Shown here: piece by piece, positions 27,066 through 36,038 of the stretch
How the letters are laid out: every line of letters starts with the position of its first letter
How positions within the stretch are numbered: the first letter of the stretch is position 1
Assembly (NCBI GenBank): GCA_052118425.1
Contig: JBQKHF010000016.1
Source: Roseburia_C sp900315735
GTDB lineage: Bacteria; Bacillota; Clostridia; Lachnospirales; Lachnospiraceae
DNA length: 64,000 nucleotides
Strand: one strand, 5' to 3'
Made by a program: the position numbers and the translations under genes
The notes under the pieces: generated by a model
Databases searched by the model: none
The model's input: the letters and a program-made list of their open reading frames with translations, nothing else
Told to the model about the DNA's origin: nothing

Positions 27066-28304
27066 CTAGAAAATACGTCTTACAGAAAGGATTGGCTTGT
27101 AGTCAATCGGTGATGTAAATTTGATTCCTGAGGATGGTGTGCTGGCATGTACGATTGTGTTGTTACCAACATAGATTGCAACATGTCCACTGTAGCATAC
27201 AATATCACCCGGCTGCATCTGGTCTGTGCTTACTTCATATCCACAGCTTCTCATTGCTCCTGAGGAATGTGGTAATGATACACCAAACTGTGCATATACA
27301 CTCATTACAAATCCGGAACAGTCTGCTCCGTTTGTTAAGCTTGTTCCACCAGCTACATATGGGTTACCAACAAACTGGCTTGCAAAGTTTGCAACTGCTG
27401 CTCCATCAGATCCGGATGGTGCATTGTATGTAGAAGTACCACCAGATTTACTGGATGAAGAACTGCTCTTAGAAGATTTCTCTGCAGCTTTCTTTGCTGC
27501 TTCTTCAGCGGCTTTTCTTTCTGCTTCTTCTTTTGCAAGTCTTGCTGCCTCTTCTTCTTTGGATTCTGCCTGAACGAATTCAGTAGATAATGTTACATAA
27601 TCAGCGGATACATATCCTTCGCCCTCTTCGATGGAAACCTTTACCCATCCATCTACGGACTCATCTGTAACGGTTAAATCATCCTGTCCTGCAACCATTC
27701 CAAGCTTCTTAGCATCTGTGGAAGGTTCTGTTCTTACGAATAATGTAACTGCATCTTCATTTACAGTTGCCACACGACGTCCAACGGAACGAGCCAGTTC
27801 TTCGTCTCCGACTACTACATATTCGCTCTTAACGTAACCGGTAACGGTACCGGATGTAATCTGATACCAGCCGTCTACGGTCTGCTGAACAGTTGCTGCT
27901 GAATTATTATAAAGCTTACCAAGCACCTCACTGTCTTCTGATGCTTCGCTTCTGATATTTACATAGTTATCAACCTGTGCAATTGCCACATTTGCAAATG
28001 GATCTTCCTCTGCCGGCTGTGTCTCTTCTGCTGTTTCCTGCTGTGCTGCGTCCCCTTCTGTAACAACAGGTGTCTCATTATTCTGTGCAGTTGCCACATT
28101 TGCCTTTGCTACAAGCTCACTGCTTGCCATATAATTGCTGAATGTCAAAGAAAAACCTGCTACTAATGTGTCATTGGAAGCCCCCACTTCCATTGCTGAA
28201 GTAACACCTGCGACTGGTGCTGCATATGTTGTTGCATTGCTTCCAGTGATTAATAATGCGCTTGCGAGTCCACAGGCTGTTAATCTTAACGCTTTCTTAT
28301 ACAT
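27066..28304 (-). CDS. secreted NlpC/P60 endopeptidase with two SH3 domains
   Basis: Cell-wall hydrolase of about 412 aa cutting peptidoglycan stem peptides. A signal peptide (about 1-30) is followed by two bacterial SH3 domains (about 110-165 and 178-240), a Lys/Ala/Glu-rich helix, a Ser-rich linker and the C-terminal NlpC/P60 domain (about 300-412). The catalytic Cys is in GADCSGFVMSVY, the His in GHVAIYVG. The ATG at 28304 follows TTTGGAGG. It has a near-perfect sigma-A promoter and a WalR-type box, fitting control by the WalKR wall-homeostasis system. Confidence 0.95.
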   Translation of the reverse strand: MYKKALRLTACGLASALLITGSNATTYAAPVAGVTSAMEVGASNDTLVAGFSLTFSNYMASSELVAKANVATAQNNETPVVTEGDAAQQETAEETQPAEEDPFANVAIAQVDNYVNIRSEASEDSEVLGKLYNNSAATVQQTVDGWYQITSGTVTGYVKSEYVVVGDEELARSVGRRVATVNEDAVTLFVRTEPSTDAKKLGMVAGQDDLTVTDESVDGWVKVSIEEGEGYVSADYVTLSTEFVQAESKEEEAARLAKEEAERKAAEEAAKKAAEKSSKSSSSSSKSGGTSTYNAPSGSDGAAVANFASQFVGNPYVAGGTSLTNGADCSGFVMSVYAQFGVSLPHSSGAMRSCGYEVSTDQMQPGDIVCYSGHVAIYVGNNTIVHASTPSSGIKFTSPIDYKPILSVRRIF

Positions 28305-28328
28305 AAAAACCTCCAAACCTAACGATTT

Positions 28329-28345
28329 GTTACAAATTTATTACA
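28329..28345 (-). promoter_or_regulatory. WalR-type binding box
   Basis: Minus strand TGTAAT-AAATT-TGTAAC matches the WalR consensus TGTWAH-N5-TGTWAH exactly; another TGTAAT half-site is at 28349-28354. It lies between the -10 and the start codon of the NlpC/P60 gene. Confidence 0.6.
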
Positions 28346-28359
28346 TTTATTACAGAGTC

Positions 28360-28388
28360 ATTATAGCGCAGCTCACCGGTCATGTCAA
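28360..28388 (-). promoter_or_regulatory. sigma-A promoter of the NlpC/P60 gene
   Basis: Minus strand TTGACA, 17-base spacer, TATAAT: both hexamers match the consensus. Confidence 0.9.
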
Positions 28389-28429
28389 CCCAAAATTCCC
28401 GCTTTTTTTACATCCTTCTTTCCTTCCCT

Positions 28430-29341
28430 TTACGAAATCATCCCATCACTTTCTACCGCTGCAATGGCATTGGCTCCATCTGCTACTGCCGTCACAACCT
28501 GCCGAAGCTGCTTGGTTCTGACATCTCCCACTGCATATATGCCGCGTACGCTGCTTCTTCCATCCTCTCCGGCTTTGATGTATCCTGCTTCATCCAGTGC
28601 TAACTCCGGCATTACTTTTACAGTATTTGGCTCCATTCCCACTGCAATAAAGATTCCATTTACCGCAAGATTTTTTTCTTCCTGTGTCTTCTTATTTAAT
28701 ATTCTGACTCCCTCTACCATTGCGTCACCGCAGATTTCCTCTACGACAGTATCATATAAGATTTCAATTTTTTCATTTGCCTGCACCTGCTCTGCCAACA
28801 CTTTTGCGCCACGGAAGCTGTCTCTCCGGTGAATGAGATATACTTTTTCGCAGCCTCTTGCTAAGAAAAGTGCATCTTCTAATGCCACATCACCGCCGCC
28901 TGCCACTGCAACAGTCCGGTTCCGGAAAAATGCGCCATCGCAGGTCGCACAATAGGAAACCCCCATGCCTGTAAGCCGTTCCTCTCCCGGTACCCCAAGT
29001 TTCCGGTAGGATGCTCCGGATGCAATGATTACCGCTTTTGCTTCGTACTGGTTCTGATTGGTTGTTACTAGCTTCTTTTCCTGCTTATCCTCTACCGATA
29101 CGACCTGTTCTTTTACAAAAGTTACACCGCTCTTTTGGGCATGCTCCCGCATTTTCTGTGCCAGTTCAAATCCACCGACTCCCGGCAGTCCCGGATAGTT
29201 GTCCACTTCACTGGTATTGACAATCTGACCTCCGCTCATTGGCTTTTCTTCTATTATAAGTGTATCAAATTTTGCTCTTCCTGCATAAATTGCCGCCGAC
29301 AGCCCTGCAGGGCCGCTTCCTATTATAATCACATCATACAT
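28430..29341 (-). CDS. trxB: thioredoxin reductase
   Basis: A 303-aa NADPH/FAD disulfide reductase. FAD motif GSGPAGLSAA near residue 8, redox pair CATC (SYCATCDGAFF, about 130-140), NADPH motif GGGDVALEDALF (about 151-162), and the C-terminal FAD motif GIYAVGDVR. Size and order are those of TrxB. The ATG at 29341 follows GGAGGAG; the long upstream extension lacks homology and is not used. No thioredoxin gene adjoins. Confidence 0.94.
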   Translation of the reverse strand: MYDVIIIGSGPAGLSAAIYAGRAKFDTLIIEEKPMSGGQIVNTSEVDNYPGLPGVGGFELAQKMREHAQKSGVTFVKEQVVSVEDKQEKKLVTTNQNQYEAKAVIIASGASYRKLGVPGEERLTGMGVSYCATCDGAFFRNRTVAVAGGGDVALEDALFLARGCEKVYLIHRRDSFRGAKVLAEQVQANEKIEILYDTVVEEICGDAMVEGVRILNKKTQEEKNLAVNGIFIAVGMEPNTVKVMPELALDEAGYIKAGEDGRSSVRGIYAVGDVRTKQLRQVVTAVADGANAIAAVESDGMIS

Positions 29342-29473
29342 GTTGTGGCTCCTCCATTTCTTCAGTAGGATAAGTATACCACCTTTTCCAAAATATATGA
29401 ATGTTTCCTTGCTTTTTCTATTTTGCCATGCCATAATGAAAGTACATATCAAAGCAGAAAGGATGTGACTGAT

Positions 29474-29668
29474 ATGGATATTGCAGCATTAAACAATACT
29501 GCTTTAAGTGCACTCAACAGTGCCTCTACTCCGACCAGCGAAGCGATTGGAGTTGCAATGCTGAGTAATCAGCTGGATGTCAGTCAGAGTATGAGTGACA
29601 GCCTGATTCGTGCCATGGAACTGTCCGTAAATCCTGCTGTAGGTGGAAACTTTGATGTTTCCGTATAA
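29474..29668 (+). CDS. yjfB: YjfB family protein
   Basis: A 64-aa cytoplasmic protein on the plus strand, ending NPAVGGNFDVSV, which matches the NPHLGGNIDI-type tail of the YjfB family (putative motility protein in the motility-sigma regulon of B. subtilis). The ATG at 29474 follows AAAGGATGTG. A promoter-like TTGCTT-17-CATAAT lies upstream. With the MCP and YvyF-like genes it hints that the organism may be motile, though no flagellar structural genes are in the window. Confidence 0.7.
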   Translation: MDIAALNNTALSALNSASTPTSEAIGVAMLSNQLDVSQSMSDSLIRAMELSVNPAVGGNFDVSV

Positions 29669-29712
29669 TCCGAATGCATTTTTATCGTAACAGATCCATT
29701 TATCGGCAGTGA

Positions 29713-29775
29713 AAAAAGAGACCGGAAATCTTTTGTCTGGATTCGTCCAGTACCTAAGGTTTCCGGTCTCTTTTT
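29713..29775. terminator. bidirectional terminator between yjfB and ridA
   Basis: AAAAAGAGACCGGAAA and TTTCCGGTCTCTTTTT form a 16-bp stem with T-runs on both strands. It serves yjfB on the plus strand and ridA on the minus strand. Confidence 0.9.
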
Positions 29776-29829
29776 CTATATTGCCAGTCGGCAGTCCGCA
29801 AAGCATGCTTTCCGCCGCTATTGCTTTTC

Positions 29830-30204
29830 TTATTTAATTGCGATTGCTTCGATTTCAAGCATAACATCCTTTGGAAGACGTGCTACTTCTACACAGCTTC
29901 TTGATGGGAAATCAGCAGTAAAGAATGTCTTATAAACATCATTGATTGTGCCGAAATCATTCATTTCTTTGATAAATACAGTAGTCTTAACAACGTTGTC
30001 CATATTTGTTCCTGCTGCTTCCAAAAGATTGGAAAGGTTGGTCAGTGCCTGTTTTGCCTGAGCTGCAGAGCCTTCCGGAATCTCACCTGTTTCCGGTACA
30101 ACAGGAATAATCCCTGATGTATATACCATTCCATTTACTTCAATTGCCTGTGAATATGGTCCGATTGCTGCCGGTGCCTTTTCTGTTGCGATTACTTTCT
30201 TCAT
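29830..30204 (-). CDS. ridA: RidA family enamine/imine deaminase
   Basis: A 124-aa trimeric enzyme that hydrolyses reactive 2-aminoacrylate and similar enamines made by PLP enzymes. The Arg of the active site is in the SRSCVEVARLPKD signature (about residues 103-115), and IGPYSQAIEVNGMVYTSG is the family N-terminal motif. Start ATG after GAAGGAATAAG. Family B repeat copy 1 lies between it and cvfB upstream. Confidence 0.95.
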   Translation of the reverse strand: MKKVIATEKAPAAIGPYSQAIEVNGMVYTSGIIPVVPETGEIPEGSAAQAKQALTNLSNLLEAAGTNMDNVVKTTVFIKEMNDFGTINDVYKTFFTADFPSRSCVEVARLPKDVMLEIEAIAIK

Positions 30205-30241
30205 GTCTTATTCCTTCTTTCTTTATTTTAATAATAACTAT

Positions 30242-30299
30242 TCGCGGTGCTCGCCAAATCTGCATGCAAGCATGCGATTTTTCTCGCTACTCGCGTAAA
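30242..30299. repeat. dispersed hairpin repeat, family B copy 1
   Basis: 58 bases identical to 43322-43379. It holds an inner palindrome GCATGC-aa-GCATGC and imperfect outer arms. It starts directly after the cvfB stop codon on the minus strand. Confidence 0.85.
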
Positions 30300-31136
30300 T
30301 TAACTGTTTTTACGGATAGTATGCTCGCTGAGGGTTATCTTTCTCTCTTTATAGAGTCTGCCTACGGCGCGCTTGAATGCCGCCTTGCTGAGTCCGGTTT
30401 CCCGCATGATTACTTCCGGGGATGCCTTTTCTGTAAATGGCAGTACACCGGCATAGGAATCGATTACTTCCAATACCTTCTGTGCATCGCTGTCCATCTG
30501 AAGGTAGGCCTTTTCCCGCAGGGTAATATCCAGTTTGCCATCCGGTTTTACATTGACTACTCTGGCTGCAATCACATCTCCGATTCGAAGATGGCTGCTG
30601 TCCTCATGCTTCGAAATCATTGCAGAATATTTATCATCCACTGCTGCAAAAGTTCCAAAATTATCACTGAATTCATAGATTCTTGCTTCCACTTCATCTC
30701 CGGCTTTATACGGAGACTCCTTACTTAAAAGGTCATAAAGATTCTTCATGCTGGCGCAGAGTCTGCGGCTCTTATCAATATATAAGGTTACCAGCACTTC
30801 ATCCCCGGCATTGACCTTTCTGGTCATTTCTTTATATGGAAGGAACAAATCCTTTTCCAGTCCCCAGTCTAAAAACGCTCCAATCTTGCCTACTTCCAAT
30901 ACCGGAAGCACTGCAAGCTGTCCCAATACCAGTTTTGGTTCATTGGTGGTTGCAATCAGACGGTCTTTGGAATCCCGGTATAAAAAGATTTCCACTTTAT
31001 CTCCAACGCGAAGTCCCTCCGGCACCTGTTTTGCCGGCAAAAGTACTCTGGTCTCATCCTCCGGATTTTCTGCCAGATACATTCCAAATTCAACTTTCTT
31101 TACTGCTGTCAGTTCCTGTTTCTCTCCAAGATTCAT
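30300..31136 (-). CDS. cvfB: S1-domain RNA-binding protein CvfB
   Basis: A 278-aa CvfB/YitL family protein: tandem S1-like OB folds (about 5-215) followed by a C-terminal winged helix (ASPEVIMRETGLSKAAFKRAVGRLY). Staphylococcal CvfB affects virulence gene expression through RNA; the molecular target in clostridia is unknown. The ATG at 31136 has AGCAGG upstream; an ATG 24 bases earlier overlaps the thioesterase stop and has no ribosome site. Coupled to the thioesterase gene. Confidence 0.9.
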   Translation of the reverse strand: MNLGEKQELTAVKKVEFGMYLAENPEDETRVLLPAKQVPEGLRVGDKVEIFLYRDSKDRLIATTNEPKLVLGQLAVLPVLEVGKIGAFLDWGLEKDLFLPYKEMTRKVNAGDEVLVTLYIDKSRRLCASMKNLYDLLSKESPYKAGDEVEARIYEFSDNFGTFAAVDDKYSAMISKHEDSSHLRIGDVIAARVVNVKPDGKLDITLREKAYLQMDSDAQKVLEVIDSYAGVLPFTEKASPEVIMRETGLSKAAFKRAVGRLYKERKITLSEHTIRKNS

Positions 31137-31149
31137 ATTTTCCTGCTTT

Positions 31150-31854
31150 CTATCGTTCATATTCTACGATGGCATATGGCTTCTGCTGTTCGTCTGCCAG
31201 TGACACCAGATACATTTTATCATCTGCATACACAAATGGGAATACCTTATCTCCTAATACAGCTGCCTTCCGGTATTCTGCCCGCATTTTATGGATATTA
31301 AAATTCTCCGGCAGATAATTTTTTGCCATGGCAATATACTGTTCATTATTTACATGATGATTGGTATCAATCTGCTCCGGGCGAATCTGAAAGCTTTCCT
31401 TTTCTGTCATTTCCTCCGGAAGCTTTATCTTTCTGCCTGCATAATCCATTTTAAAAGGCTCTTCCATCTGATATTCTTCTAACATCTTATCAGAAATGCG
31501 GACCGGTCTTCCCTTCTTTAAATCCATAAAAATCCACTGGGAATCTGCATAAGCACAAATTTTTCCTTCGGCATCCTCTATGGTAAAATTACGATATCCG
31601 TAGAAGCCTTTAAAATCATAAGGCCAGGTCTTTACTGTAATCTCTTCCCCAAAGACCGGAAGACGTTCTACCACAATCTGCCAGGAGGCTAAAAACCATG
31701 CCTGTGCATGCTCCTTCAGATAATCTACGCCGATTCCAAGATCCTCAGACTGAAAGGTACAACAGTCCTGCAGATAATTGGTCAGTGCCTGAAATGTCAT
31801 CTTCTGTTCGCTGTCTGATTCACTATATCTTACTCTGCTTTTCATGGAATACAT
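31150..31854 (-). CDS. acyl-ACP thioesterase
   Basis: A 234-aa double-hotdog thioesterase that releases fatty acids from acyl carrier protein. The first hotdog carries the family start (VRYSESDSEQKM) and a DLGIGVDYL segment, the second the active-site motif DTNHHVNNEQY (about residues 163-173). Bacterial members of this FatA/TesA-unrelated family are common in gut clostridia. Start ATG follows AAGGAGG. No fatty-acid synthesis genes are adjacent; it is followed by cvfB. Confidence 0.92.
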   Translation of the reverse strand: MYSMKSRVRYSESDSEQKMTFQALTNYLQDCCTFQSEDLGIGVDYLKEHAQAWFLASWQIVVERLPVFGEEITVKTWPYDFKGFYGYRNFTIEDAEGKICAYADSQWIFMDLKKGRPVRISDKMLEEYQMEEPFKMDYAGRKIKLPEEMTEKESFQIRPEQIDTNHHVNNEQYIAMAKNYLPENFNIHKMRAEYRKAAVLGDKVFPFVYADDKMYLVSLADEQQKPYAIVEYER

Positions 31855-31890
31855 AAATCTGTCCTCCTTACCAATGCCTGGCTAGAACAA

Positions 31891-31937
31891 AGAATGTGCC
31901 TTGGCACATTCTCGCGCCTGCGGCGGTCGCTTGCGAC
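31891..31937. repeat. two further hairpins beside repeat A copy 2
   Basis: AGAATGTGCC-tt-GGCACATTCT (31891-31912) and GTCGC-tt-GCGAC (31926-31937) lie between the thioesterase start and repeat A copy 2. They may belong to the same composite element of about 120 bases, or to the thioesterase leader. Confidence 0.5.
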
Positions 31938-31955
31938 ATCTACCTTATACGCTGC

Positions 31956-32012
31956 AGTGCGCATCCTCGCGGAGCGTTTTTTACTTTACAGGAAAGCAAT
32001 TTCCTGTAAAGT
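31956..32012. repeat. dispersed hairpin repeat, family A copy 2
   Basis: Identical to bases 1-57. Here the terminal hairpin is extended by flanking T and A runs to about 20 bp. It lies immediately beyond the T-run of the tRNA-Gln terminator. Confidence 0.85.
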
Positions 32013-32039
32013 AAAAAAACACCACGTTGCTGTGGTGTT
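32013..32039 (-). terminator. terminator of tRNA-Gln
   Basis: AACACCAC and GTGGTGTT pair, followed on the minus strand by TTTTTTT, 8 bases past the tRNA. Confidence 0.9.
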
Positions 32040-32047
32040 TTCATGAG

Positions 32048-32119
32048 CAGGGCTACAAGGATTCGAACCTTGAAATGACGGAGTCAGAGTCCGTTGCCTT
32101 ACCGTTTGGCGATAGCCCT
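32048..32119 (-). tRNA. tRNA-Gln (anticodon CTG)
   Basis: 72-base cloverleaf on the minus strand: acceptor AGGGCTA/TAGCCCT, D arm GCC...GGC, anticodon stem ACGGA/TCCGT with loop CTCTGAC giving anticodon CTG, and T arm with GGTTCGAATCC. Discriminator G, CCA not encoded. It reads CAG codons and stands alone. Confidence 0.95.
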
Positions 32120-32209
32120 TTGTTGTGTCAACAATGGGTATTCTACATGAAAATGTTCCATTCGTCAAGCACTTTTTTACATTTTTTTCATTTTTTTATA
32201 AAAAAGTTT

Positions 32210-32875
32210 TTACAAGTCCTCAAAAACCTTGATTGTACCGTTCAAATCTGCAAATTCGATTGCTTCTTCCCACTGTAATTTTGCCTTTCCGCTGGTGGCA
32301 TCCGTAAGCTTCTTTTCTAATTCCTGGCACTGTTCTAACGGTACTGCTGCATCCAGTGCCACACCTTCTGCATATTCGGTATTCATAACCGTAATACCCT
32401 GTTCTGCCAGAAGATACTGAATCTTGCCAAGTCCGGTATAATCGGTACTTATCTTAAGCCGCTTTCCCTGTCTCTTTTCAATGATGGTGCAGTTCTTTAA
32501 CCCTTCCTGCACAGCTCCCTGATAAGCACGCACCAGTCCGCCGGTGCCAAGGAGTGTTCCACCAAAATAACGGGTTACTACTACCACTACATCCCGGATG
32601 CCCTCCCGCAGCAGAACGTCTAACATCGGACGTCCTGCTGTGCCGGAAGGTTCTCCGTCATCCGAGCAGCGGGTCAATTTCTGATTTCTTCCTATTATAA
32701 ATGCAGAGCAGTTATGTCTTGCATCCCAGTATTTTTTCTTCATGGCATTGATATATTCTACCGCTTCTTCTTCCGAAGTTACCGGCGCAATATTTGCAAT
32801 AAACCGTGATTTTTTCTCTTCAATCTCGCCACTGCCGCCTTCATAAATTACTTTTCCATTTGAAACTTCTGACAT
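32210..32875 (-). CDS. YigZ/IMPACT family protein
   Basis: A 221-aa protein with the IMPACT (UPF0029) N-terminal domain (SRFIANIAPVTSEEEAVEYI, then the conserved TRCSDDGEPSGTAGRPML and TRYFGGTLLGTGGLVRAY motifs, about 65-115) and a C-terminal ferredoxin-like domain. The family is possibly linked to translation or stress control; E. coli YigZ has no settled activity. Start ATG after GCAGGAGC. Divergent from the PBP1A gene. Confidence 0.93.
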   Translation of the reverse strand: MSEVSNGKVIYEGGSGEIEEKKSRFIANIAPVTSEEEAVEYINAMKKKYWDARHNCSAFIIGRNQKLTRCSDDGEPSGTAGRPMLDVLLREGIRDVVVVVTRYFGGTLLGTGGLVRAYQGAVQEGLKNCTIIEKRQGKRLKISTDYTGLGKIQYLLAEQGITVMNTEYAEGVALDAAVPLEQCQELEKKLTDATSGKAKLQWEEAIEFADLNGTIKVFEDL

Positions 32876-33007
32876 ATTGCTTTGCTCCTGCCTCTTATTT
32901 TCATTTTTTATTGTAGCATGATTTCCATTTTTTCTGCAAGGAAACCTTAAGAATTCCTTATCAAAACCTTGCGTTTTTACTTTTTTCTTTATTATATGGT
33001 ATCTTTT

Positions 33008-33016
33008 TGCTATAAT
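33008..33016 (+). promoter_or_regulatory. extended -10 promoter of the PBP1A gene
   Basis: TGCTATAAT, an extended -10 element, 36 bases upstream of the ATG; the -35 (TTTATT) is weak. Confidence 0.55.
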
Positions 33017-33052
33017 AAGAAAATAATGTTATTAATCCAAAGGAGGCACATT

Positions 33053-35827
33053 ATGAATTATGGAAAGAAGAGTACCGCCAGGAAGGAAAAAGAGCTCACT
33101 TCCAAAGGTACTATGGTCCGTAAGAAGTTTTCCGTAATTTTCTGCAAGACTTTACTGATCTGCTTCTTCTTAGTAGCTGTCATCGGTATCTGTGCAGGAA
33201 TCGGAATCTTCAAAGGAATCATTGATTCTGCACCAGATATAGATGATATTGATGCAAGTCCTACCGGACAGCTCTCTACCGTTCTTGACGATGAAGGAAA
33301 TGAAATCGCTACTTTGGTTACTTCCGGCACCAACCGTGACCCGGTAACCATTGACCAGATGCCAATCGATCTTCAGCATGCATTCGTTGCCATTGAAGAT
33401 GAGCGTTTCTACGACCACAACGGAATTGATATCAAAGGAATCATCCGTGCCGGCTTCAAGGGAATCGCATCCGGTTTTCATTTTCATCAGGGAGCCAGCA
33501 CCATTACACAGCAGCTTCTGAAAAACAACGTCTTCACTGACTGGACAAGCGAAGACAGTATGGCTGATAAGTTTGAGCGAAAAATACAGGAGCAGTATCT
33601 GGCTGTACAGCTTGAAAAAAGAGAATCCAAAGACTGGATTCTGGAAAATTACTTAAATACCATTAACCTTGGTCAGAATACCCTTGGTGTCCAGGCTGCA
33701 TCCAAACGATATTTTAATAAAGATGTATCTGACTTAACACTTTCCGAGTGTGCAGTTATTGCAGCAATTACCAAGAGCCCGACAAAGTACAATCCGATTA
33801 CCAACCCGGACAACAACGCATCCAGACGTAAAGATGTCTTAGATAATATGTTAGACCAGGGTTACATTTCACAGGAAGAACATGACGAAGCATTAGCAGA
33901 TAATGTCTACGACCGTATTCAGATTGTAGATAACAGTACTTCTTCTACTGCAAATGTCAATTCCTATTTTGTGGATACCCTTACCGACCAGGTAATGGAT
34001 GACTTAATCAACGAATTAGGCTATACCGAAACACAGGCTTTCAATGCACTGTATGGTGGTGGTCTTACCATTTACTCCACACAGAACGCTAATCTTCAGC
34101 AGATTTGTGATGAGGAAGTCAATAACTTAGATAACTACAGTGGTCAGGTGGAATATTCTTTCTCCTATCGTCTTTCCATCCAGAAAGCCGATGGAACACT
34201 ACAGAATTACAGTGAGCAGACCATGCTCACCTACTATCGTGAGAAAACCGGTAATAATAGCTACAATATCAACTTCAGTTCCAAGGAAGAGGCTCAGGCT
34301 GCCATCGACCAGTATAAAGCAGATATTATGGAAGATGGAGATACCATCCCAGGCAGCGGTGAATCCGTTACCTTTACGATTCAGCCACAGGCTTCCCTTA
34401 CCCTGATGGATCAGGCAACCGGTGAAGTAAAAGCATTAGTTGGTGGCCGTGGTGATAAAACCGCAAATAAAACCTTAAACCGTGCTTCTGATACCACCAG
34501 ACAGCCGGGTTCCACATTCAAGATTTTAGCTGCTTATGCACCTGCTCTTGACAGTGGCGGAATGACCTTAGCTTCTGTAGAAGATGATGCTCCTTATTCT
34601 TATACCAATGGACGTTCTCTTCGTAACTACGATGGACAGTATCGTGGATTTACTACTTTAAGAGAAGCAATCTGTCACTCCATCAATATTGTAACAGTTA
34701 AGACTCTTACCGATATCAGTACTGATTTAGGTTACAGCTATTTACAGAATTTTGGATTTACTACCTTAGATGCGGAACATGATAACAACCAGGCTCTCTG
34801 CCTTGGTGGTATCTATAAAGGTGTTACCAACTTAGAATTAACTGCTGCTTATGCTACGATTGCAAATGGCGGTACTTATACCAAGCCAAGATTCTATACC
34901 AAGATTTTAGACCACGACGGAAATGTTTTAATTGACAATACTCCACAGACCCATACCGTATTAAAGGATACCACTGCATGGCTCTTAACCAATGCCATGG
35001 AAGATGTTGTCACTTCCGGTACCGGTACAATCGTTAACTTCGGTTCTATGCCGATTGCCGGTAAAACAGGTACTACAACTTCTGACCGTGATGCTCTTTT
35101 CGTAGGATACACACCATATTATACCTGTGGTGTATGGGGCGGATATGATGATAACAGTGAACTTTCCAGCACCAGATACCCGAAGTTAATCTGGAAAGCA
35201 GTCATGTCCCGTGTTCATGAAAATCTGGAATATAAAGACTTTACCATGCCAAGTGGAATTACTTCTGCTGTCGTATGTAAGAAATCCGGAAAACTTGCCG
35301 TAGAAGGCTTATGTGACTGTGATCCGCGTGGCAGCATGGTAGAAACAGAATATTTTGCAACCGGTACAGTTCCAACAGAAGTTTGTGACCATCATGTCAG
35401 TGCAACAATCTGTACTTCCTCCGGAATGCTTGCGAATGAATTTTGTCCGGAAGAAACAAGACAGACTGGCATCTATATCGTTGGTGGCTCTGAAGGTACA
35501 AGTGATTCTCCATATCTTATGACAGATGAATTATCCAACAGCACCTGTAACGTACACACTTCAAGTTCTGTTACACCGTCTTCCACACCATCTACTGATA
35601 CAACGGATACTTCTAATCCAACCAGTGGAAGTCTTACCGGTGGTGGTGACAGTACCACTCCAGACCATGGTAATACCGGAACCGGTGGTAACACTGGTAC
35701 AGGTGGTGGCACAAATACCGGCGGTGATACCGGTGCAGGCGGCGGTACTGGTACAAATACCGGTGGTGGCACTGGTACCGGCGGCGGAAGCTCTGGTACC
35801 GGCTCTGATGGAAACACTACGAACTAA
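33053..35827 (+). CDS. class A penicillin-binding protein (PBP1A)
   Basis: Bifunctional peptidoglycan synthase of about 924 aa. A membrane anchor (about 27-50) is followed by a GT51 glycosyltransferase domain with catalytic EDERF (Glu115) and ITQQLLKN, then the transpeptidase with PGSTFK (Ser487), the SxN motif in CHSINIV, and AGKTGTT. The last 70 residues are Gly/Thr/Asn repeats, likely wall-spanning. The ATG at 33053 follows AAAGGAGG. It is a single plus-strand gene among minus-strand neighbours with its own promoter and terminator. Confidence 0.96.
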   Translation: MNYGKKSTARKEKELTSKGTMVRKKFSVIFCKTLLICFFLVAVIGICAGIGIFKGIIDSAPDIDDIDASPTGQLSTVLDDEGNEIATLVTSGTNRDPVTIDQMPIDLQHAFVAIEDERFYDHNGIDIKGIIRAGFKGIASGFHFHQGASTITQQLLKNNVFTDWTSEDSMADKFERKIQEQYLAVQLEKRESKDWILENYLNTINLGQNTLGVQAASKRYFNKDVSDLTLSECAVIAAITKSPTKYNPITNPDNNASRRKDVLDNMLDQGYISQEEHDEALADNVYDRIQIVDNSTSSTANVNSYFVDTLTDQVMDDLINELGYTETQAFNALYGGGLTIYSTQNANLQQICDEEVNNLDNYSGQVEYSFSYRLSIQKADGTLQNYSEQTMLTYYREKTGNNSYNINFSSKEEAQAAIDQYKADIMEDGDTIPGSGESVTFTIQPQASLTLMDQATGEVKALVGGRGDKTANKTLNRASDTTRQPGSTFKILAAYAPALDSGGMTLASVEDDAPYSYTNGRSLRNYDGQYRGFTTLREAICHSINIVTVKTLTDISTDLGYSYLQNFGFTTLDAEHDNNQALCLGGIYKGVTNLELTAAYATIANGGTYTKPRFYTKILDHDGNVLIDNTPQTHTVLKDTTAWLLTNAMEDVVTSGTGTIVNFGSMPIAGKTGTTTSDRDALFVGYTPYYTCGVWGGYDDNSELSSTRYPKLIWKAVMSRVHENLEYKDFTMPSGITSAVVCKKSGKLAVEGLCDCDPRGSMVETEYFATGTVPTEVCDHHVSATICTSSGMLANEFCPEETRQTGIYIVGGSEGTSDSPYLMTDELSNSTCNVHTSSSVTPSSTPSTDTTDTSNPTSGSLTGGGDSTTPDHGNTGTGGNTGTGGGTNTGGDTGAGGGTGTNTGGGTGTGGGSSGTGSDGNTTN

Positions 35828-35860
35828 CCAAATCATTATATATATAATCAGACACCTATA

Positions 35861-35887
35861 GAAGCTGCCAAAGGCAGCTTCTATTTT
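35861..35887 (+). terminator. terminator of the PBP1A gene
   Basis: GAAGCTGCC-aaa-GGCAGCTTC followed by TATTTTG, 34 bases past the stop. Confidence 0.85.
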
Positions 35888-35941
35888 GTCCTATAACTCT
35901 CTATTTTTCTATCCGATGCCATCCATGCACAGGCAACAACA

Positions 35942-35967
35942 AAAGCCCTGACTTACGTCAGGGCTTT
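35942..35967 (-). terminator. terminator of the amtB gene
   Basis: AAAGCCCTGAC-ttac-GTCAGGGCTTT, with T-runs on the minus strand. It stands about 70 bases past amtB and may also act on plus-strand read-through. Confidence 0.75.
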
Positions 35968-36038
35968 CGCTGTTGATGTATATACTACTAAGGGGATTAG
36001 ATAATTACTAACCTAATCACAATTAGATTAGTACATGA

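Noticed and set aside
30117..30728. Plus-strand ORFs at 18403, 30117 and 43176 sharing a peptide (RQICMQACDFSRYSRK or part of it)
   Set aside because: The shared peptide is just the translation of repeat family B; the ORFs lie opposite real genes and lack start signals.
35473..35817. Proline-rich minus-strand ORF
   Set aside because: Antisense shadow of the Gly/Thr-rich tail of the PBP1A gene.
35640..35820. Short tandem repeats as a CRISPR array
   Set aside because: The repeats are in-frame GGT/ACC codons for a low-complexity protein tail with no spacers. No CRISPR array was found anywhere in the window.
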